Shown piece after piece: positions 17,826 through 27,183 of a stretch of DNA of 64,000 nt. Under the pieces are notes generated by a model. It saw only the letters and a list, made by a program, of their open reading frames with translations. It did not search any database and was not told the origin of the DNA. The DNA is taken from contig NZ_CP073766.1 of assembly GCF_018255755.1 (NCBI RefSeq), positions 6,384,501 through 6,448,500 of the forward strand. Reading direction: 5' to 3'. Source of the stretch: Chitinophaga sp. HK235 (GTDB lineage Bacteria; Bacteroidota; Bacteroidia; Chitinophagales; Chitinophagaceae). Position 1 is the stretch's first letter; each line of letters starts with the position of its first letter. Made by a program: the position numbers and the translations under genes.

Positions 17826-19217
17826 ATGGAGAAGCGAATTATCCTGACCGTGGCATGTATGGCCATATTTTTTGAAGCATTGGATGTATCGGTATTAAAC
17901 ATGGCTTTACCGGGAATGGAACAGTATTTTCACTTTAGTCCGGATGCTATTCAGTGGGTGCAAACCTTATATGTGCTGGCTTTTGCCGGTTTTGTACTGT
18001 TGGGAGGCCGGCTGGCAGACATTATTGGCAGGAGAAAGATATTTATCACCGGCGCGTTGTTGTTTGTGATGGCTTCCCTGGGCGCAGGTTTCTCTATCTC
18101 TTTTGCGTGGCTGCTGGGCTGCCGTGCCTTGCAGGGGATAGGTGTAGCGTTGGCAATACCGGCTGCCATGGCTATTATCAGCCATACTTTTACTGAACCG
18201 GCAGAGAAGAATCGTGCTTTCGGTATTTTCGGTGCTATGGCTGGTATCGGCTTTGCCACCGGGCTGGCCGTGGGTGGATTGATCAGTGCCTGGTGGGGCT
18301 GGCAATGGGTTTTCTTCATTAATGTGCCGGTGATCGGTGCCGCTGTGTTCCTGGCTTTCCGGTTTATTCCCCGTGATGAAAAGACAGTGCACCGGCAACA
18401 ATGCAACTGGCTGAGTGGAGCGTTGATCACTCTGTTGATGATGCTGGCCGCCTGGCTAATTCACGATCTGGGACATATTACACAACATCCTGTCTTCTTC
18501 CTGGCGCTGCTGGTACTGTTTATCATCACTGCTGTTTATTTTGTTAAAAGAGAACGCGTACATGCTTCCCCGTTAGTCGACTTCAGCCTGTTCCGGCTGA
18601 AAGGTGTCATGACTGGTAATATAGGTGCCATGTTGCTGGGCAGCACTTTCCTGCCGTATGTTTTTTTATTGACGTTGTATCTTCAGCAGGTATTGGGTTT
18701 CAGTTCTTCACAGGCAGGGCTGTTGCTGTTTCCTTTCAGCATCCTGTCCGGTGTGATTTCCAAATATGTGTTGCCGCATTTGTTCCATCGGCTGGGAGTA
18801 GTACGTACGGGCATCCTGGGCAGTACCTTTATGCTGGCAGGCATTGTATTTTTTATCCTGAGTTATTTTACTGTCTGGCAGCTGCCTTTCATATTGGGCG
18901 CGGTATTGTGTATCAATTCCCTGGGGATGTCGGTGACTTTTCCGGCTATAACAATACTGGCAATACAGGCAGTTCCGGAAACACAGCATGGCCTTGCCTC
19001 CGGTATCAATGGTACCTGTAATTCGATGGGAGGCGGATTGGGGCTGTCTCTCGTAGGACTGATGATACAACTGGCAACCGTAAATAAATGGAACATTTAT
19101 GGCGCAGGTTTGGTAGCATTGGTGATTGTGGCGCTAGTGGCCATATTGCAGTTATGTCGTTTTCTGTTTCGTGAGAAAGCGGTGACGGCTGCGCGTTATG
19201 CGGAGGTATCTTCCTGA
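17826..19217 (+). CDS. MFS transporter, DHA2 (EmrB/QacA) drug-efflux type
   Basis: 463 aa with about 14 hydrophobic segments. The early motif LDVSVLNMALPGM and the loop GGRLADIIGRRKIF are typical of DHA2 proton-driven multidrug exporters; the RxxxG-type motif C region is GIGFATGLAVGGLISAWWGWQWVFFINVP. The start at 17826 (MEKRIILTVACMAIFFEALD) fits the family better than the TTG/ATG eight codons upstream. It is divergent from the Lrp-type regulator and convergent with the DNA ligase gene (6-bp gap between stops). Substrate unknown. Confidence 0.9.
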   Translation: MEKRIILTVACMAIFFEALDVSVLNMALPGMEQYFHFSPDAIQWVQTLYVLAFAGFVLLGGRLADIIGRRKIFITGALLFVMASLGAGFSISFAWLLGCRALQGIGVALAIPAAMAIISHTFTEPAEKNRAFGIFGAMAGIGFATGLAVGGLISAWWGWQWVFFINVPVIGAAVFLAFRFIPRDEKTVHRQQCNWLSGALITLLMMLAAWLIHDLGHITQHPVFFLALLVLFIITAVYFVKRERVHASPLVDFSLFRLKGVMTGNIGAMLLGSTFLPYVFLLTLYLQQVLGFSSSQAGLLLFPFSILSGVISKYVLPHLFHRLGVVRTGILGSTFMLAGIVFFILSYFTVWQLPFILGAVLCINSLGMSVTFPAITILAIQAVPETQHGLASGINGTCNSMGGGLGLSLVGLMIQLATVNKWNIYGAGLVALVIVALVAILQLCRFLFREKAVTAARYAEVSS

Positions 19218-19223
19218 TGGTGA

Positions 19224-20825
19224 TTACGTGGAAGTGTCTCCGCTTTGTTGTAATAATGTTTTCAGATCTTCGAGAGTATTGATTTCCGCTACCGGTTTGT
19301 CCCGGCGCCACCGGTTGATACGGGGGAAACGCAGGGCCACGCCTGATTTGTGCCGGTTGGAGGCGGCAATACCTTCGAAAGCTATCTCAAATACCAGCAG
19401 GGGCTGTACGGTCCGTACAGGCCCGAACTTCTCCAGCGAATGCCGTTTGACCCAGTTATCCACTTCCGCTATTTCCTTGTCTGTTAGCCCCGAATAGGCT
19501 TTGGTAAAGGGTACCAGCTGGTCACCATCCCTGACGGCGAAGGTGTAATCGGTATAGAGGTTGGAACGGCGTCCATGTCCTTTCTGCGCATAAATCATGA
19601 CTGCATCAATGGTATACGGATCTATTTTCCACTTCCACCAGTCCCCGCGTTTGCGGCCTACCTGATAGGGGGCACTTCTTTTTTTGAGCATCAGTCCTTC
19701 GCTGTTGTTTTCGCGTGATTGCTGGCGGATGGTAGTCAGCTCATCCCAGGAGGAGGCTATCACTTCGGGGGATAACAGCAGCACGGGCTGTTGTTGTGTG
19801 CTGACCAGTTGTTCGAGCAGGTGGCGTCTTTCAATCAGGGGTAGTTCGCGTATGTCGGCGCCTTCCCATTCCAGCAGGTCGTAGCTGAGGAAGGCTACGG
19901 GAGCTTCCTGTAATTGTTTGCGGGTGACATTTTTCCGGCCTATCCGTGTTTGTAGTGTCTGGAAAGGCAATGGCCGGCCATCGGCATAGGTGAGTATTTC
20001 GCCGTCTATTACAGTGCCATCCGGCAAAGTGCCGGCCAGCGGAGTAAATTCAGGGAATTTATCGGTGATCAGCTCCTCTCCGCGTGACCATACAAACAGC
20101 TGTCCTTCCCGTTTTATGATCTGACCGCGTATGCCGTCCCATTTCCATTCTGCCTGCCATTCGGCTATGGGTCCCAGTCCGCCGGGCTCTCCTTCGAGGG
20201 CGTAGGCCAGGTAAAAAGGATAGGGGCGGGAAGCGTCTGCGCCGCTGGTGCCCTGATGAAGCAGCTCTTCTATGGTGACAGTGCCGGGGTCCCAGGAGCC
20301 GCTGATCATGTGCGATAGGGTAGCGGCGGGGATGTCGTAGGTTTTGGCCAGTGCATTGACCATCATTTTCTGGGAAACGCCTATACGAAAACCGCCGGTG
20401 ATCAGTTTGTTGAAAACGAAGCGTTCTCCATTGTCGAGTGCATCCCAGGTATGCAGGATAAACTGTTGTTTGTCTGTTTCCGTGGCTTTTTCCAATTGCT
20501 GCAGCTGTTGCATCCAGTAGTGTAGCGGCGCGCTGGCGGGCTGGGTACGGGGTGGCAGCAACAGGGCAATGGTTTCGGCAAGATCGCCTACTGTGAGGTA
20601 ACACTCGTTGAACAGCCATTCGGGCAGACTGGTGGCTTGTATGCACCAGTTTTTCAGCTGGGTGCTGTTGACGGTGCGCTTGGGCCTTCGGCCGGAGAAG
20701 AGGGCGAGCACCCAGGTTTTGTCTTTGGAATGGGCTGTGGCAAAGTAATGGCTGAGCGCCTCCAGCTTTTCATTGGTTTTGGTACTGTTGCTGAGTAATC
20801 TGACGAGTTGGGCGAACTGTTGCAC
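19224..20825 (-). CDS. ATP-dependent DNA ligase (ligase-associated repair cassette)
   Basis: 533 aa. An N-terminal DNA-binding domain (about 1-200) precedes the adenylation domain with the nucleotidyl-Lys in EWKWDGIRG (Lys228), motif III DGEIL, motif IV SEGLMLKKRSAPYQVGRKRGDWWKWK (parts of IV/V) and an OB domain. It is a second ligase type beside the essential NAD-dependent LigA and acts in DNA repair. The start is GTG at 20825, 4 bp after the exonuclease stop, so the two are translationally coupled. Its usual downstream partners, helicase and PdeM, are displaced to 13.1-10.0 kb. Confidence 0.94.
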   Translation of the reverse strand: MQQFAQLVRLLSNSTKTNEKLEALSHYFATAHSKDKTWVLALFSGRRPKRTVNSTQLKNWCIQATSLPEWLFNECYLTVGDLAETIALLLPPRTQPASAPLHYWMQQLQQLEKATETDKQQFILHTWDALDNGERFVFNKLITGGFRIGVSQKMMVNALAKTYDIPAATLSHMISGSWDPGTVTIEELLHQGTSGADASRPYPFYLAYALEGEPGGLGPIAEWQAEWKWDGIRGQIIKREGQLFVWSRGEELITDKFPEFTPLAGTLPDGTVIDGEILTYADGRPLPFQTLQTRIGRKNVTRKQLQEAPVAFLSYDLLEWEGADIRELPLIERRHLLEQLVSTQQQPVLLLSPEVIASSWDELTTIRQQSRENNSEGLMLKKRSAPYQVGRKRGDWWKWKIDPYTIDAVMIYAQKGHGRRSNLYTDYTFAVRDGDQLVPFTKAYSGLTDKEIAEVDNWVKRHSLEKFGPVRTVQPLLVFEIAFEGIAASNRHKSGVALRFPRINRWRRDKPVAEINTLEDLKTLLQQSGDTST

Positions 20826-20829
20826 GGTG

Positions 20830-21843
20830 TTAGGTTTCCGGATTAGGAATTATTTCTTCATCATCATCATTATAGCTGGTACTCACCTCAGTGGCAGCGA
20901 TACCTTTTTCGGTGAGATAACGGGCAAACACACTGCTGAAGCCATGTGTAACATATACCTGTGAAGCGCCGGTGGCGGTAACGGCATCCAGCAACCCATT
21001 CCAGTCTGCATGGTCTGAAAGTGCAAAACCTGCGTCAGCATTACGTCTGCGCATATGTCCCCTTACCTGCATCCAGCCGCTGCAAACACCCAAAGAAAAA
21101 GGTGTAAAGCGACGCATCCAGGTAGAATCATCTGCGGAAGGTGGGGCTATGACCACTGCGTTTTTAAAAGCAGTTTTGGGGGTTTCTGGTGTCACTCTTT
21201 CTATGGTGGGCAGGGGATATCCCTGTTGTATCAGCAATTCGTTGACCTGTGAGATGGCTCCGTGCGCCATAATACGGGTGACTTTGTCTTTCAGGTGATA
21301 TAACAGCCGCTGGGCTTTGCCCAGGCTGTAAGCTGTGATGACCGATGTTTTGCCGGCCTGCTGATTTTCGTATATCCAGTTGCTGATACGGGCGAGGAGC
21401 TGCTGTTGGGGTTCCCACCGGTAGATAGGCAGTCCGAATGTGGATTCAGTGATGAAGGTATGACAACGCACGGATTCAAAAGGGGCGCAGATACCATCAT
21501 TTTCCAGTTTGTAATCGCCGCTGGCCACCCATACTTCGCCGGCATGCTCCACTCTTACCTGTGCCGAGCCGATCATATGACCGGCCGGATGCAGGGATAT
21601 TTTTACACCGTTCAGATAGATGGTTTCGCCATAGGGAATGCCTTGTACATCAATATCGGCACCCAGCCGCATCCGCAGCAGCGGGATACCGGACTGTTCG
21701 CAGAGGTAGTGCTGGTTTCCCGGGCGGGCATGATCGGAGTGCGCATGGGTGATCACTGCCCGTTTGACGGGTTTCCAGGGATCGATGTAAAAATCACCTG
21801 CTGCGCACCAGATGCCTTTGTCGGTAAATTGAAGCAGTTCCAT
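20830..21843 (-). CDS. Ligase-associated DNA damage response exonuclease (MBL fold)
   Basis: 337-aa metallo-beta-lactamase-fold nuclease related to SNM1/CPSF-type enzymes. The metal motif THAHSDH (His33, His35, Asp37, His38) is intact, and further ligands fall in HPAGHMIGSAQ, SGDYK and FALSDHADW. It trims DNA ends in the ligase-associated pathway. It is the first gene of the exonuclease-ligase half of the cassette. Confidence 0.93.
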   Translation of the reverse strand: MELLQFTDKGIWCAAGDFYIDPWKPVKRAVITHAHSDHARPGNQHYLCEQSGIPLLRMRLGADIDVQGIPYGETIYLNGVKISLHPAGHMIGSAQVRVEHAGEVWVASGDYKLENDGICAPFESVRCHTFITESTFGLPIYRWEPQQQLLARISNWIYENQQAGKTSVITAYSLGKAQRLLYHLKDKVTRIMAHGAISQVNELLIQQGYPLPTIERVTPETPKTAFKNAVVIAPPSADDSTWMRRFTPFSLGVCSGWMQVRGHMRRRNADAGFALSDHADWNGLLDAVTATGASQVYVTHGFSSVFARYLTEKGIAATEVSTSYNDDDEEIIPNPET

Positions 21844-21866
21844 ATGTTATGAATATACATAAAAAA

Positions 21867-21896
21867 AGCGGGCCATGGCTGCTGCCATGGCCCGCT
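21867..21896 (-). terminator. Terminator downstream of the binding-protein gene
   Basis: 13-bp perfect stem (21867-21879 with 21884-21896), 4-nt loop; read on the minus strand it is followed by seven T residues. Confidence 0.85.
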
Positions 21897-21915
21897 AATA
21901 TCGTTTGTGGAAACG

Positions 21916-23220
21916 TTATTGATTCATTTTTACATCTGCACTTTCACCTTTCTGGATGATGAAGATTTTTTTGTTTTCAAAGTAGGAAGGTGTTTGTTCT
22001 CCTTCTTTGACATACACCGGCTGGAAGTCGAAGCGGGTGATGACGGTCGGTGATGACGCTACAGCACTGTTGAAATAAACGCCGTTGTTGTGCAGCAGGC
22101 GTACAAAGTAGTAGGTCATATCAAAACCTTTGTAGGCCATGTCGGAAGGACGGGCTTTGTAGGTTCTGCGGAAACTATCGAAGAGATAACGGCTGAAGTT
22201 ATCTGTTTTTTCGTTGAAATAAGGAGAGGAGTAGAACACCTGTAATCCTTTGAATTCAGGTTCTTTGAATTTGAACACGTCCCAGGTAGGCATACCGAAT
22301 ATCTGCATGGGATAGTTAGCATGTGCTATGCTGAGTTTGCGCAGCAGATTTTTGGCACCGGCTTCATCGAGAGCGGTCACAATAATGATGTTGGGCCTGT
22401 CGGCGAGCAGATATTTGGAGATTTCTTCCGGTGTGGTGGCATCATTCCAGATGGCTTCCCGGATCCTGGTTTTTTTAGGATTGTTCATTTTGTCGTAAGA
22501 GGCTTTGAAATCAGCGGCGAGGCGGCTTTCGAAAGCGGTATTACGGCGTAACAGCACGATGTTTTTAGAGGAGAAGGCATCCTGTATATAGTTGTGGATA
22601 GCTTCGCAGTGTGTTTTAAGGGTGCTGTTGGAGATGAACAGGAAAGGGTTGTCGGTGATACCGGCATCATTCGGGAATGTGGCAGATACGAGGTTGATTT
22701 CTTTCTTTTTGGCGAAATCACTCAGTTCTTTCAGTTCCGGGTTGCTGACAGCGCCGATGATGAGGTCGGTGGCATCGAGGGCTTTGCTGTTGATGACGTT
22801 GGAAACGCTCTGGCGGCCTTTGCTGTCGTACACATTTACTTTCAGGCTGTAGCCTTGTTGCTGAAGGCTGTCCAGTGCCAGCTGGGCACCTTCATAGAAT
22901 TCGAGGCCTGGCAGCACATAGCGAGGCATGGTGCGACCGGGAATATCGTTGGAGTTGACAAATACGGAGTCGAGGTACAACGGCGCAAAAAAGGCGATAT
23001 TATAAGTGGATTTTTTCACTTCCCTGGCAAAAGCCGGTACATTGAAAGGGGCCTTTTCTTCTTTTTTTGGTTCCGGTTTCTTTTCCGGTGTAGGTTTGCT
23101 CAGTGACGGGGGCGGGCCATCTACACGGCTCGTGGACTTCCGGGAAGATGAACAGGCAGATATCAGCAGACACAGTGCCAGCCCGGATAGCAGGTTTTTT
23201 ACAGATATTATTTGGCTCAT
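21916..23220 (-). CDS. Periplasmic-binding-protein-like lipoprotein
   Basis: 434 aa. The start at 23220 gives a lipoprotein signal with lipobox LLISAC, then a Pro/Lys/Glu-rich linker (residues about 40-65) and a type I periplasmic binding fold (YNIAFFAPLYLDSVF... ATDLIIGAVSNPELKELSDFAKKKEINLVSATFPND). The fold resembles LivJ/LpoA-type receptors. No ABC permease is adjacent, so it may be a sensor, or regulate a cell-wall enzyme as LpoA does, rather than feed a transporter. That role is inference only. Confidence 0.8.
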   Translation of the reverse strand: MSQIISVKNLLSGLALCLLISACSSSRKSTSRVDGPPPSLSKPTPEKKPEPKKEEKAPFNVPAFAREVKKSTYNIAFFAPLYLDSVFVNSNDIPGRTMPRYVLPGLEFYEGAQLALDSLQQQGYSLKVNVYDSKGRQSVSNVINSKALDATDLIIGAVSNPELKELSDFAKKKEINLVSATFPNDAGITDNPFLFISNSTLKTHCEAIHNYIQDAFSSKNIVLLRRNTAFESRLAADFKASYDKMNNPKKTRIREAIWNDATTPEEISKYLLADRPNIIIVTALDEAGAKNLLRKLSIAHANYPMQIFGMPTWDVFKFKEPEFKGLQVFYSSPYFNEKTDNFSRYLFDSFRRTYKARPSDMAYKGFDMTYYFVRLLHNNGVYFNSAVASSPTVITRFDFQPVYVKEGEQTPSYFENKKIFIIQKGESADVKMNQ

Positions 23221-23326
23221 AATGGGCGCTAATTTACAAAAATCATTCCGTGTATGGTCAAGTAAGGGAGCACAGGAGTATTCCATAACGAAGATTTTTT
23301 GTGGGATGAGGAGAAGGATATAAGGA

Positions 23327-23361
23327 GAAAGGCGCAGGGAGATTAGTCCGCTGCGCCTTTC
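23327..23361. terminator. Hairpin downstream of guaA
   Basis: 11-bp perfect stem (23327-23337 with 23351-23361) with a 13-nt loop, 50 bp past the guaA stop. There is no strong T-run, so terminator activity is tentative. Confidence 0.5.
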
Positions 23362-23411
23362 TGCGATAATATCGATCAGTAGTGTTGTACTACCTGGTGT
23401 TCTTTATGAAA

Positions 23412-24950
23412 CTACTCCCATTCGATGGTAGCAGGTGGTTTGGAGCTGATATCGTAAACCACGCGGTTGATACCTTTTACCCGGTTGATGATGTCGTTAG
23501 ACATTTTAGCCAGGAATTCATAAGGCAGATGTGCCCAGTCGGCGGTCATACCATCGACAGAGGTAACGGCTCTTAAAGCTACGGTGAATTCATAGGTACG
23601 TTCATCGCCCATAACACCTACACTCTGTACAGGGAGGAGGATGGTACCTGCCTGCCATACTTTGTCGTAGAGGCCGGCTTCGCGCAGTCCTTCAACGTAG
23701 ATAGCGTCTGCTTCCTGGAGCATAGCCACTTTTTCGGGGGTGATGGCACCGAGGATACGGATAGCCAGACCTGGTCCGGGGAAAGGATGGCGTCCGAGGA
23801 AGACTTCGCTGATACCTATTTCGCGGCCTACACGGCGTACTTCGTCTTTAAAGAGGAAACGCAGTGGCTCAACCAGCTGCATATTCATTTTTTCGGGCAG
23901 TCCGCCTACGTTGTGGTGTGATTTGATCGTCACGGAAGGTCCGTTAACAGATACAGATTCAATCACGTCAGGGTAGATGGTACCTTGTCCGAGGAAAGCG
24001 ATATCTGTCAGCTGTGCAGCTTCATGCTGAAATACTTCGATGAAGAGGCGGCCGATGATCTTGCGTTTTTTCTCCGGATCGCTCACATCGTTGAGCTGGC
24101 CGTAGAAGAGGTCTTTTGCATTAACGCCTTTTACGTTGAGACCCATATGTTTGTAAGACTCCAGTACTGTTTCGTATTCATTTTTACGCAACAGCCCGTT
24201 GTCAACGAAGATACAGAAGAGATTTTTGCCGATGGCTTTGTGGACCAGTTCGGCAGCTACGGTAGAGTCTACGCCACCGCTCAGTGCCATTACCACTCTT
24301 TTATCGCCTACTTGTGCCTTGATTTTTTCCACAGTTTCCTGTACAAAAGCAGCCGGGGTCCAGTCCTGCTGGCAGTTGCAGATATGTACGAGGAAGTTGC
24401 GGATGATCTGTTTACCTTCCAGGGAGTGGGTCACTTCCGGGTGGAACTGTAAGCCGAAGATAGGATTGGCGGCCAGCGTGGTGCTTTTGAAGGCTGCTAC
24501 CGGGATGTTTTCGGTAGTCGCGATCACCTGGAAGCTCTCAGGGATACGTTTGATGGTATCAGAGTGGCTCATCCATACCTGGCTGTGGGTGGAGATGTCG
24601 TATAATAATTTTTCCTCTTTGTCATTGTGCTCCATAAAGGCACGGCCGTATTCGCGGATATTGCTTTTGGCCACTTCGCCACCGAAGTTTTTAGCCATCA
24701 GCTGGGCGCCGTAGCAGATACCCAGTACCGGTACTTTCGCGGCAATGGCAGCGATATCCAGTGTAGGGGCTTTCTCATCGTTTACAGAGAAAGGACTGCC
24801 GGACAGGATAACGCCTTTGATGGAATCGTCCCAGGCGATGGGCTGGAGACAAGGTTTGATTTCGCAATAAACATTCAGTTCCCGGATGCTGCGCGCGATC
24901 AGCTGTGTATATTGGGAACCGAAATCGAGGATAAGTATCTTTTCTGTCAT
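23412..24950 (-). CDS. guaA: GMP synthase (glutamine-hydrolysing)
   Basis: Converts XMP to GMP with glutamine and ATP in purine synthesis. 512 aa. The class I amidotransferase domain has DFGSQYTQLI, the Cys nucleophile in GICYGAQ and FQFHPEVTHS; the ATP-pyrophosphatase domain has the PP-loop ALSGGVDSTVAAEL; the C-terminal dimerisation domain ends RVVYDISSKPPATIEWE. The start at 24950 (MTEKILILDFGSQ) is the family start. A promoter box lies 7 bp upstream, and the gene stands alone. Confidence 0.97.
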   Translation of the reverse strand: MTEKILILDFGSQYTQLIARSIRELNVYCEIKPCLQPIAWDDSIKGVILSGSPFSVNDEKAPTLDIAAIAAKVPVLGICYGAQLMAKNFGGEVAKSNIREYGRAFMEHNDKEEKLLYDISTHSQVWMSHSDTIKRIPESFQVIATTENIPVAAFKSTTLAANPIFGLQFHPEVTHSLEGKQIIRNFLVHICNCQQDWTPAAFVQETVEKIKAQVGDKRVVMALSGGVDSTVAAELVHKAIGKNLFCIFVDNGLLRKNEYETVLESYKHMGLNVKGVNAKDLFYGQLNDVSDPEKKRKIIGRLFIEVFQHEAAQLTDIAFLGQGTIYPDVIESVSVNGPSVTIKSHHNVGGLPEKMNMQLVEPLRFLFKDEVRRVGREIGISEVFLGRHPFPGPGLAIRILGAITPEKVAMLQEADAIYVEGLREAGLYDKVWQAGTILLPVQSVGVMGDERTYEFTVALRAVTSVDGMTADWAHLPYEFLAKMSNDIINRVKGINRVVYDISSKPPATIEWE

Positions 24951-24957
24951 GGTCGTG

Positions 24958-24965
24958 CAAAGATA
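24958..24965 (-). promoter_or_regulatory. Promoter -7 box (TATCTTTG) of guaA
   Basis: Exact TAnnTTTG on the minus strand, 7 bp before the ATG, so the transcript would have almost no leader. Confidence 0.5.
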
Positions 24966-25045
24966 AAGCCCTTCCTTCAATTTCGGATTCCCGAAAATAG
25001 AAAATAGGAAATCTAGTTGTATCTTTCTTTTTATAATCTAAACTT

Positions 25046-25777
25046 ATGCAAACCAAAATTACCCTGTCCTGTATGGCACTTGTCGTGTCCATCACGAGTT
25101 TTTTTAGTGCCTGTAATGTGATTGGCCAACATGTAAAAGGAAGTGGCAATGTTATCAAAGAAGAAAGAAAAGTGCCCTCATTCCACAAAATCAAAGTAGA
25201 AGGCAGTATGAACGTATACCTGGCTCAGGGGCCGGAAAAAAATGCGGTCATAGAAGCAGAAGACAATATAGCCCCGCTGGTGGAGCTGATAGATGATGGA
25301 GGAAGGCTGAAGGTGCGTTTCCGCAATAATGTGAACATCAGTACACGGAAAGGCGTAAACGTATACCTGACCACTCCGGAAGTAGACGACATCTCACTGG
25401 CCGGTGCGGGTGACCTGAAGCTGATGGACAAGTTTAACAGTAAAGAAGACATGAAGATCAGCCTGTCCGGTTCCGGTAACGTGAAAGGGACCATTAATGC
25501 CCCGGCAGTAAAGGCTTCCATTGCTGGTTCCGGCAATATGTACCTGGAAGGTGAAACCCGTACCGTGAATATTTCCATTGCTGGTAGCGGCGATTATGTA
25601 GGCGACGGTCTGTTGTCTGAAGAAGCTAAAATCAGTATAGCCGGCAGCGGTGATGCTAATGTGCACGCCAGTATGAAATTGGATGCAAAGATTGCTGGTT
25701 CGGGTGATGTGAAATACAAGGGCAATCCTTCTATATCCAGTTCTGTGGCGGGTTCTGGCTCTGTGCGGAAGATCTAG
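25046..25777 (+). CDS. GIN-domain (DUF2807) lipoprotein
   Basis: 243 aa with a lipoprotein-like N-terminus (SFFSAC near residue 23) and the head-GIN beta-helix domain (DUF2807): VKGSGNVIKEERKVPSFHKI followed by periodic AGSGD/SGSGN turns about every 19-22 residues. It is predicted to be a surface or periplasmic right-handed beta-helix. The family is abundant in Bacteroidota and is thought to be a cell-surface or adhesin-like element with no proven function. Monocistronic. Confidence 0.88.
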   Translation: MQTKITLSCMALVVSITSFFSACNVIGQHVKGSGNVIKEERKVPSFHKIKVEGSMNVYLAQGPEKNAVIEAEDNIAPLVELIDDGGRLKVRFRNNVNISTRKGVNVYLTTPEVDDISLAGAGDLKLMDKFNSKEDMKISLSGSGNVKGTINAPAVKASIAGSGNMYLEGETRTVNISIAGSGDYVGDGLLSEEAKISIAGSGDANVHASMKLDAKIAGSGDVKYKGNPSISSSVAGSGSVRKI

Positions 25778-25877
25778 AAAATGAAAATTTGCAAATTTTT
25801 AACATTTCAATTATCATATTAAGAACGCTTTTGCAGTTATTTACATTGGTTTTGAAAAAAATCTAAAGTCCTTTGGT

Positions 25878-25922
25878 CCAGATACTGCCGCAGCATCACA
25901 AGCCGGCTGAGGCAGTATCTGG
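25878..25922. other. Intergenic hairpin before the Dar cluster
   Basis: 12-bp perfect stem (25878-25889 with 25911-25922) around a 21-nt loop that itself holds a short AGCC/GGCT pair. There is no T-run. It could be a terminator of the GIN gene or a processed element; no other feature is seen in 25778-26062. Confidence 0.4.
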
Positions 25923-26062
25923 CTGGGGCACAAGCCAACTTTAACACCTCCACACCTCCCATATCTCCGGAATGCATACTGTCAAATTATCATTAAATGA
26001 CATAAATAATAACTCCTTTTTTGTATGTTTACAGTTTGAATTGTTGAACTCCTATTCCTTTT

Positions 26063-26983
26063 ATGAACGAAAGACCGAAGGTCCTGGTAGTATATTATAC
26101 TCAGACAGGCCAATTAAAAAGGATCATTGATCATGTGTTGGCACCACTGGCAGACAGTGTAGACATTACATACGAAGAATTGGTTCCGGTAACACCGTTT
26201 CCTTTTCCATGGGGCAAACAACAGTTTTACGATACAATGCCGGAAACTGTACAGGGAACGCCGCGTGGTATCAGGCCGTTAGAAGTGGATGTGAATGCAC
26301 ATTTCGACCTGGTATTGCTGGCATATCAGCCCTGGTTTCTGTCTCCTTCCCAGCCTACAGCCGCTTTCCTGCAAAGTGAAGCTGCTGCCCGCCTGTTGAA
26401 AGGCAAGCCGGTAATCACGCTGCTGGGCAGTCGTAACATGTGGCTCAACGCCCAGGAAAAGGTAAAAGGATACCTCCATCAGGCAGGAGCCAGACTGGTA
26501 GGTAATATTGTGCTGGTAGACAAGTCACCCAACCTGATTTCACTGATCACCATTCTTCGCTGGGCTTTCAAAGGAAAAAAAGAAGCGACCCGCTTTCTGC
26601 CACAGGCGGGTGTACAGGAAAATGAGATCCTCACTTCCAGGCGTTTTGCAGCACCTATTTCCCAGGCATTGAACAATAAAAAATGGGAAGAGCTGCATCC
26701 ACAGCTGATGTCACTGGACGCGGTAGAGTTATTGCCTAATCTTGTGCTGCTGGAAAATAATGGTATCAGCGCTTTCCGCTTCTGGGCAAAGTTCATCAGT
26801 GCCAAAGGAGGACCAGGAGCCGCTGCCCGCCAGGGAAGGGTAATGATGTACAGATTGCTGCTGCTGGCGGGAATCTTTGTATTAACCCCCATTACACTGA
26901 TATCTTCCCTGATCAAACTCAATCTCAAAAGGAATGAGCTGGAACAGGAGGTGGAATACTATAAAAGTATTCGTTTACGCTAA
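26063..26983 (+). CDS. darA: DarA-like protein of dialkylresorcinol/flexirubin biosynthesis
   Basis: 306 aa. It matches proteins annotated as dialkylresorcinol condensing enzyme DarA, always found beside DarB in flexirubin and dialkylresorcinol loci. The N-terminus is flavodoxin-like (VLVVYYTQTGQL, residues 7-18, a phosphate-loop pattern) and the body contains an alpha/beta fold. The C-terminus carries one transmembrane helix (about 264-285) followed by a short basic tail, so it should be membrane-anchored. The usual name implies condensation, but the visible fold suggests flavin or nucleotide binding. First gene of the locus. Confidence 0.82.
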   Translation: MNERPKVLVVYYTQTGQLKRIIDHVLAPLADSVDITYEELVPVTPFPFPWGKQQFYDTMPETVQGTPRGIRPLEVDVNAHFDLVLLAYQPWFLSPSQPTAAFLQSEAAARLLKGKPVITLLGSRNMWLNAQEKVKGYLHQAGARLVGNIVLVDKSPNLISLITILRWAFKGKKEATRFLPQAGVQENEILTSRRFAAPISQALNNKKWEELHPQLMSLDAVELLPNLVLLENNGISAFRFWAKFISAKGGPGAAARQGRVMMYRLLLLAGIFVLTPITLISSLIKLNLKRNELEQEVEYYKSIRLR

Positions 26984-27007
26984 CTTCATGATTTACCGTA
27001 TAACCGG

Positions 27008-27015
27008 TAGCTTTG
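27008..27015 (+). promoter_or_regulatory. Possible promoter box (TAGCTTTG) upstream of darB
   Basis: Exact TAnnTTTG in the 200-bp darA-darB gap, 168 bp before the darB ATG. It would allow darB and the rest to be transcribed separately from darA. Confidence 0.35.
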
Positions 27016-27183
27016 CAGGAAATGAGTAGTGGCGTGATAATTGTAATTCGGATTAGAATTCTATATTTACGTCCTCTTAAAATGTATATAAATCAAAACA
27101 TGTTTATAACCGCAGGAAGGCTGGCATTAAGCGCTCGTCACTATGGGTATTGCATGCAGCCTTAAAAGACGAATTATTTTCAA

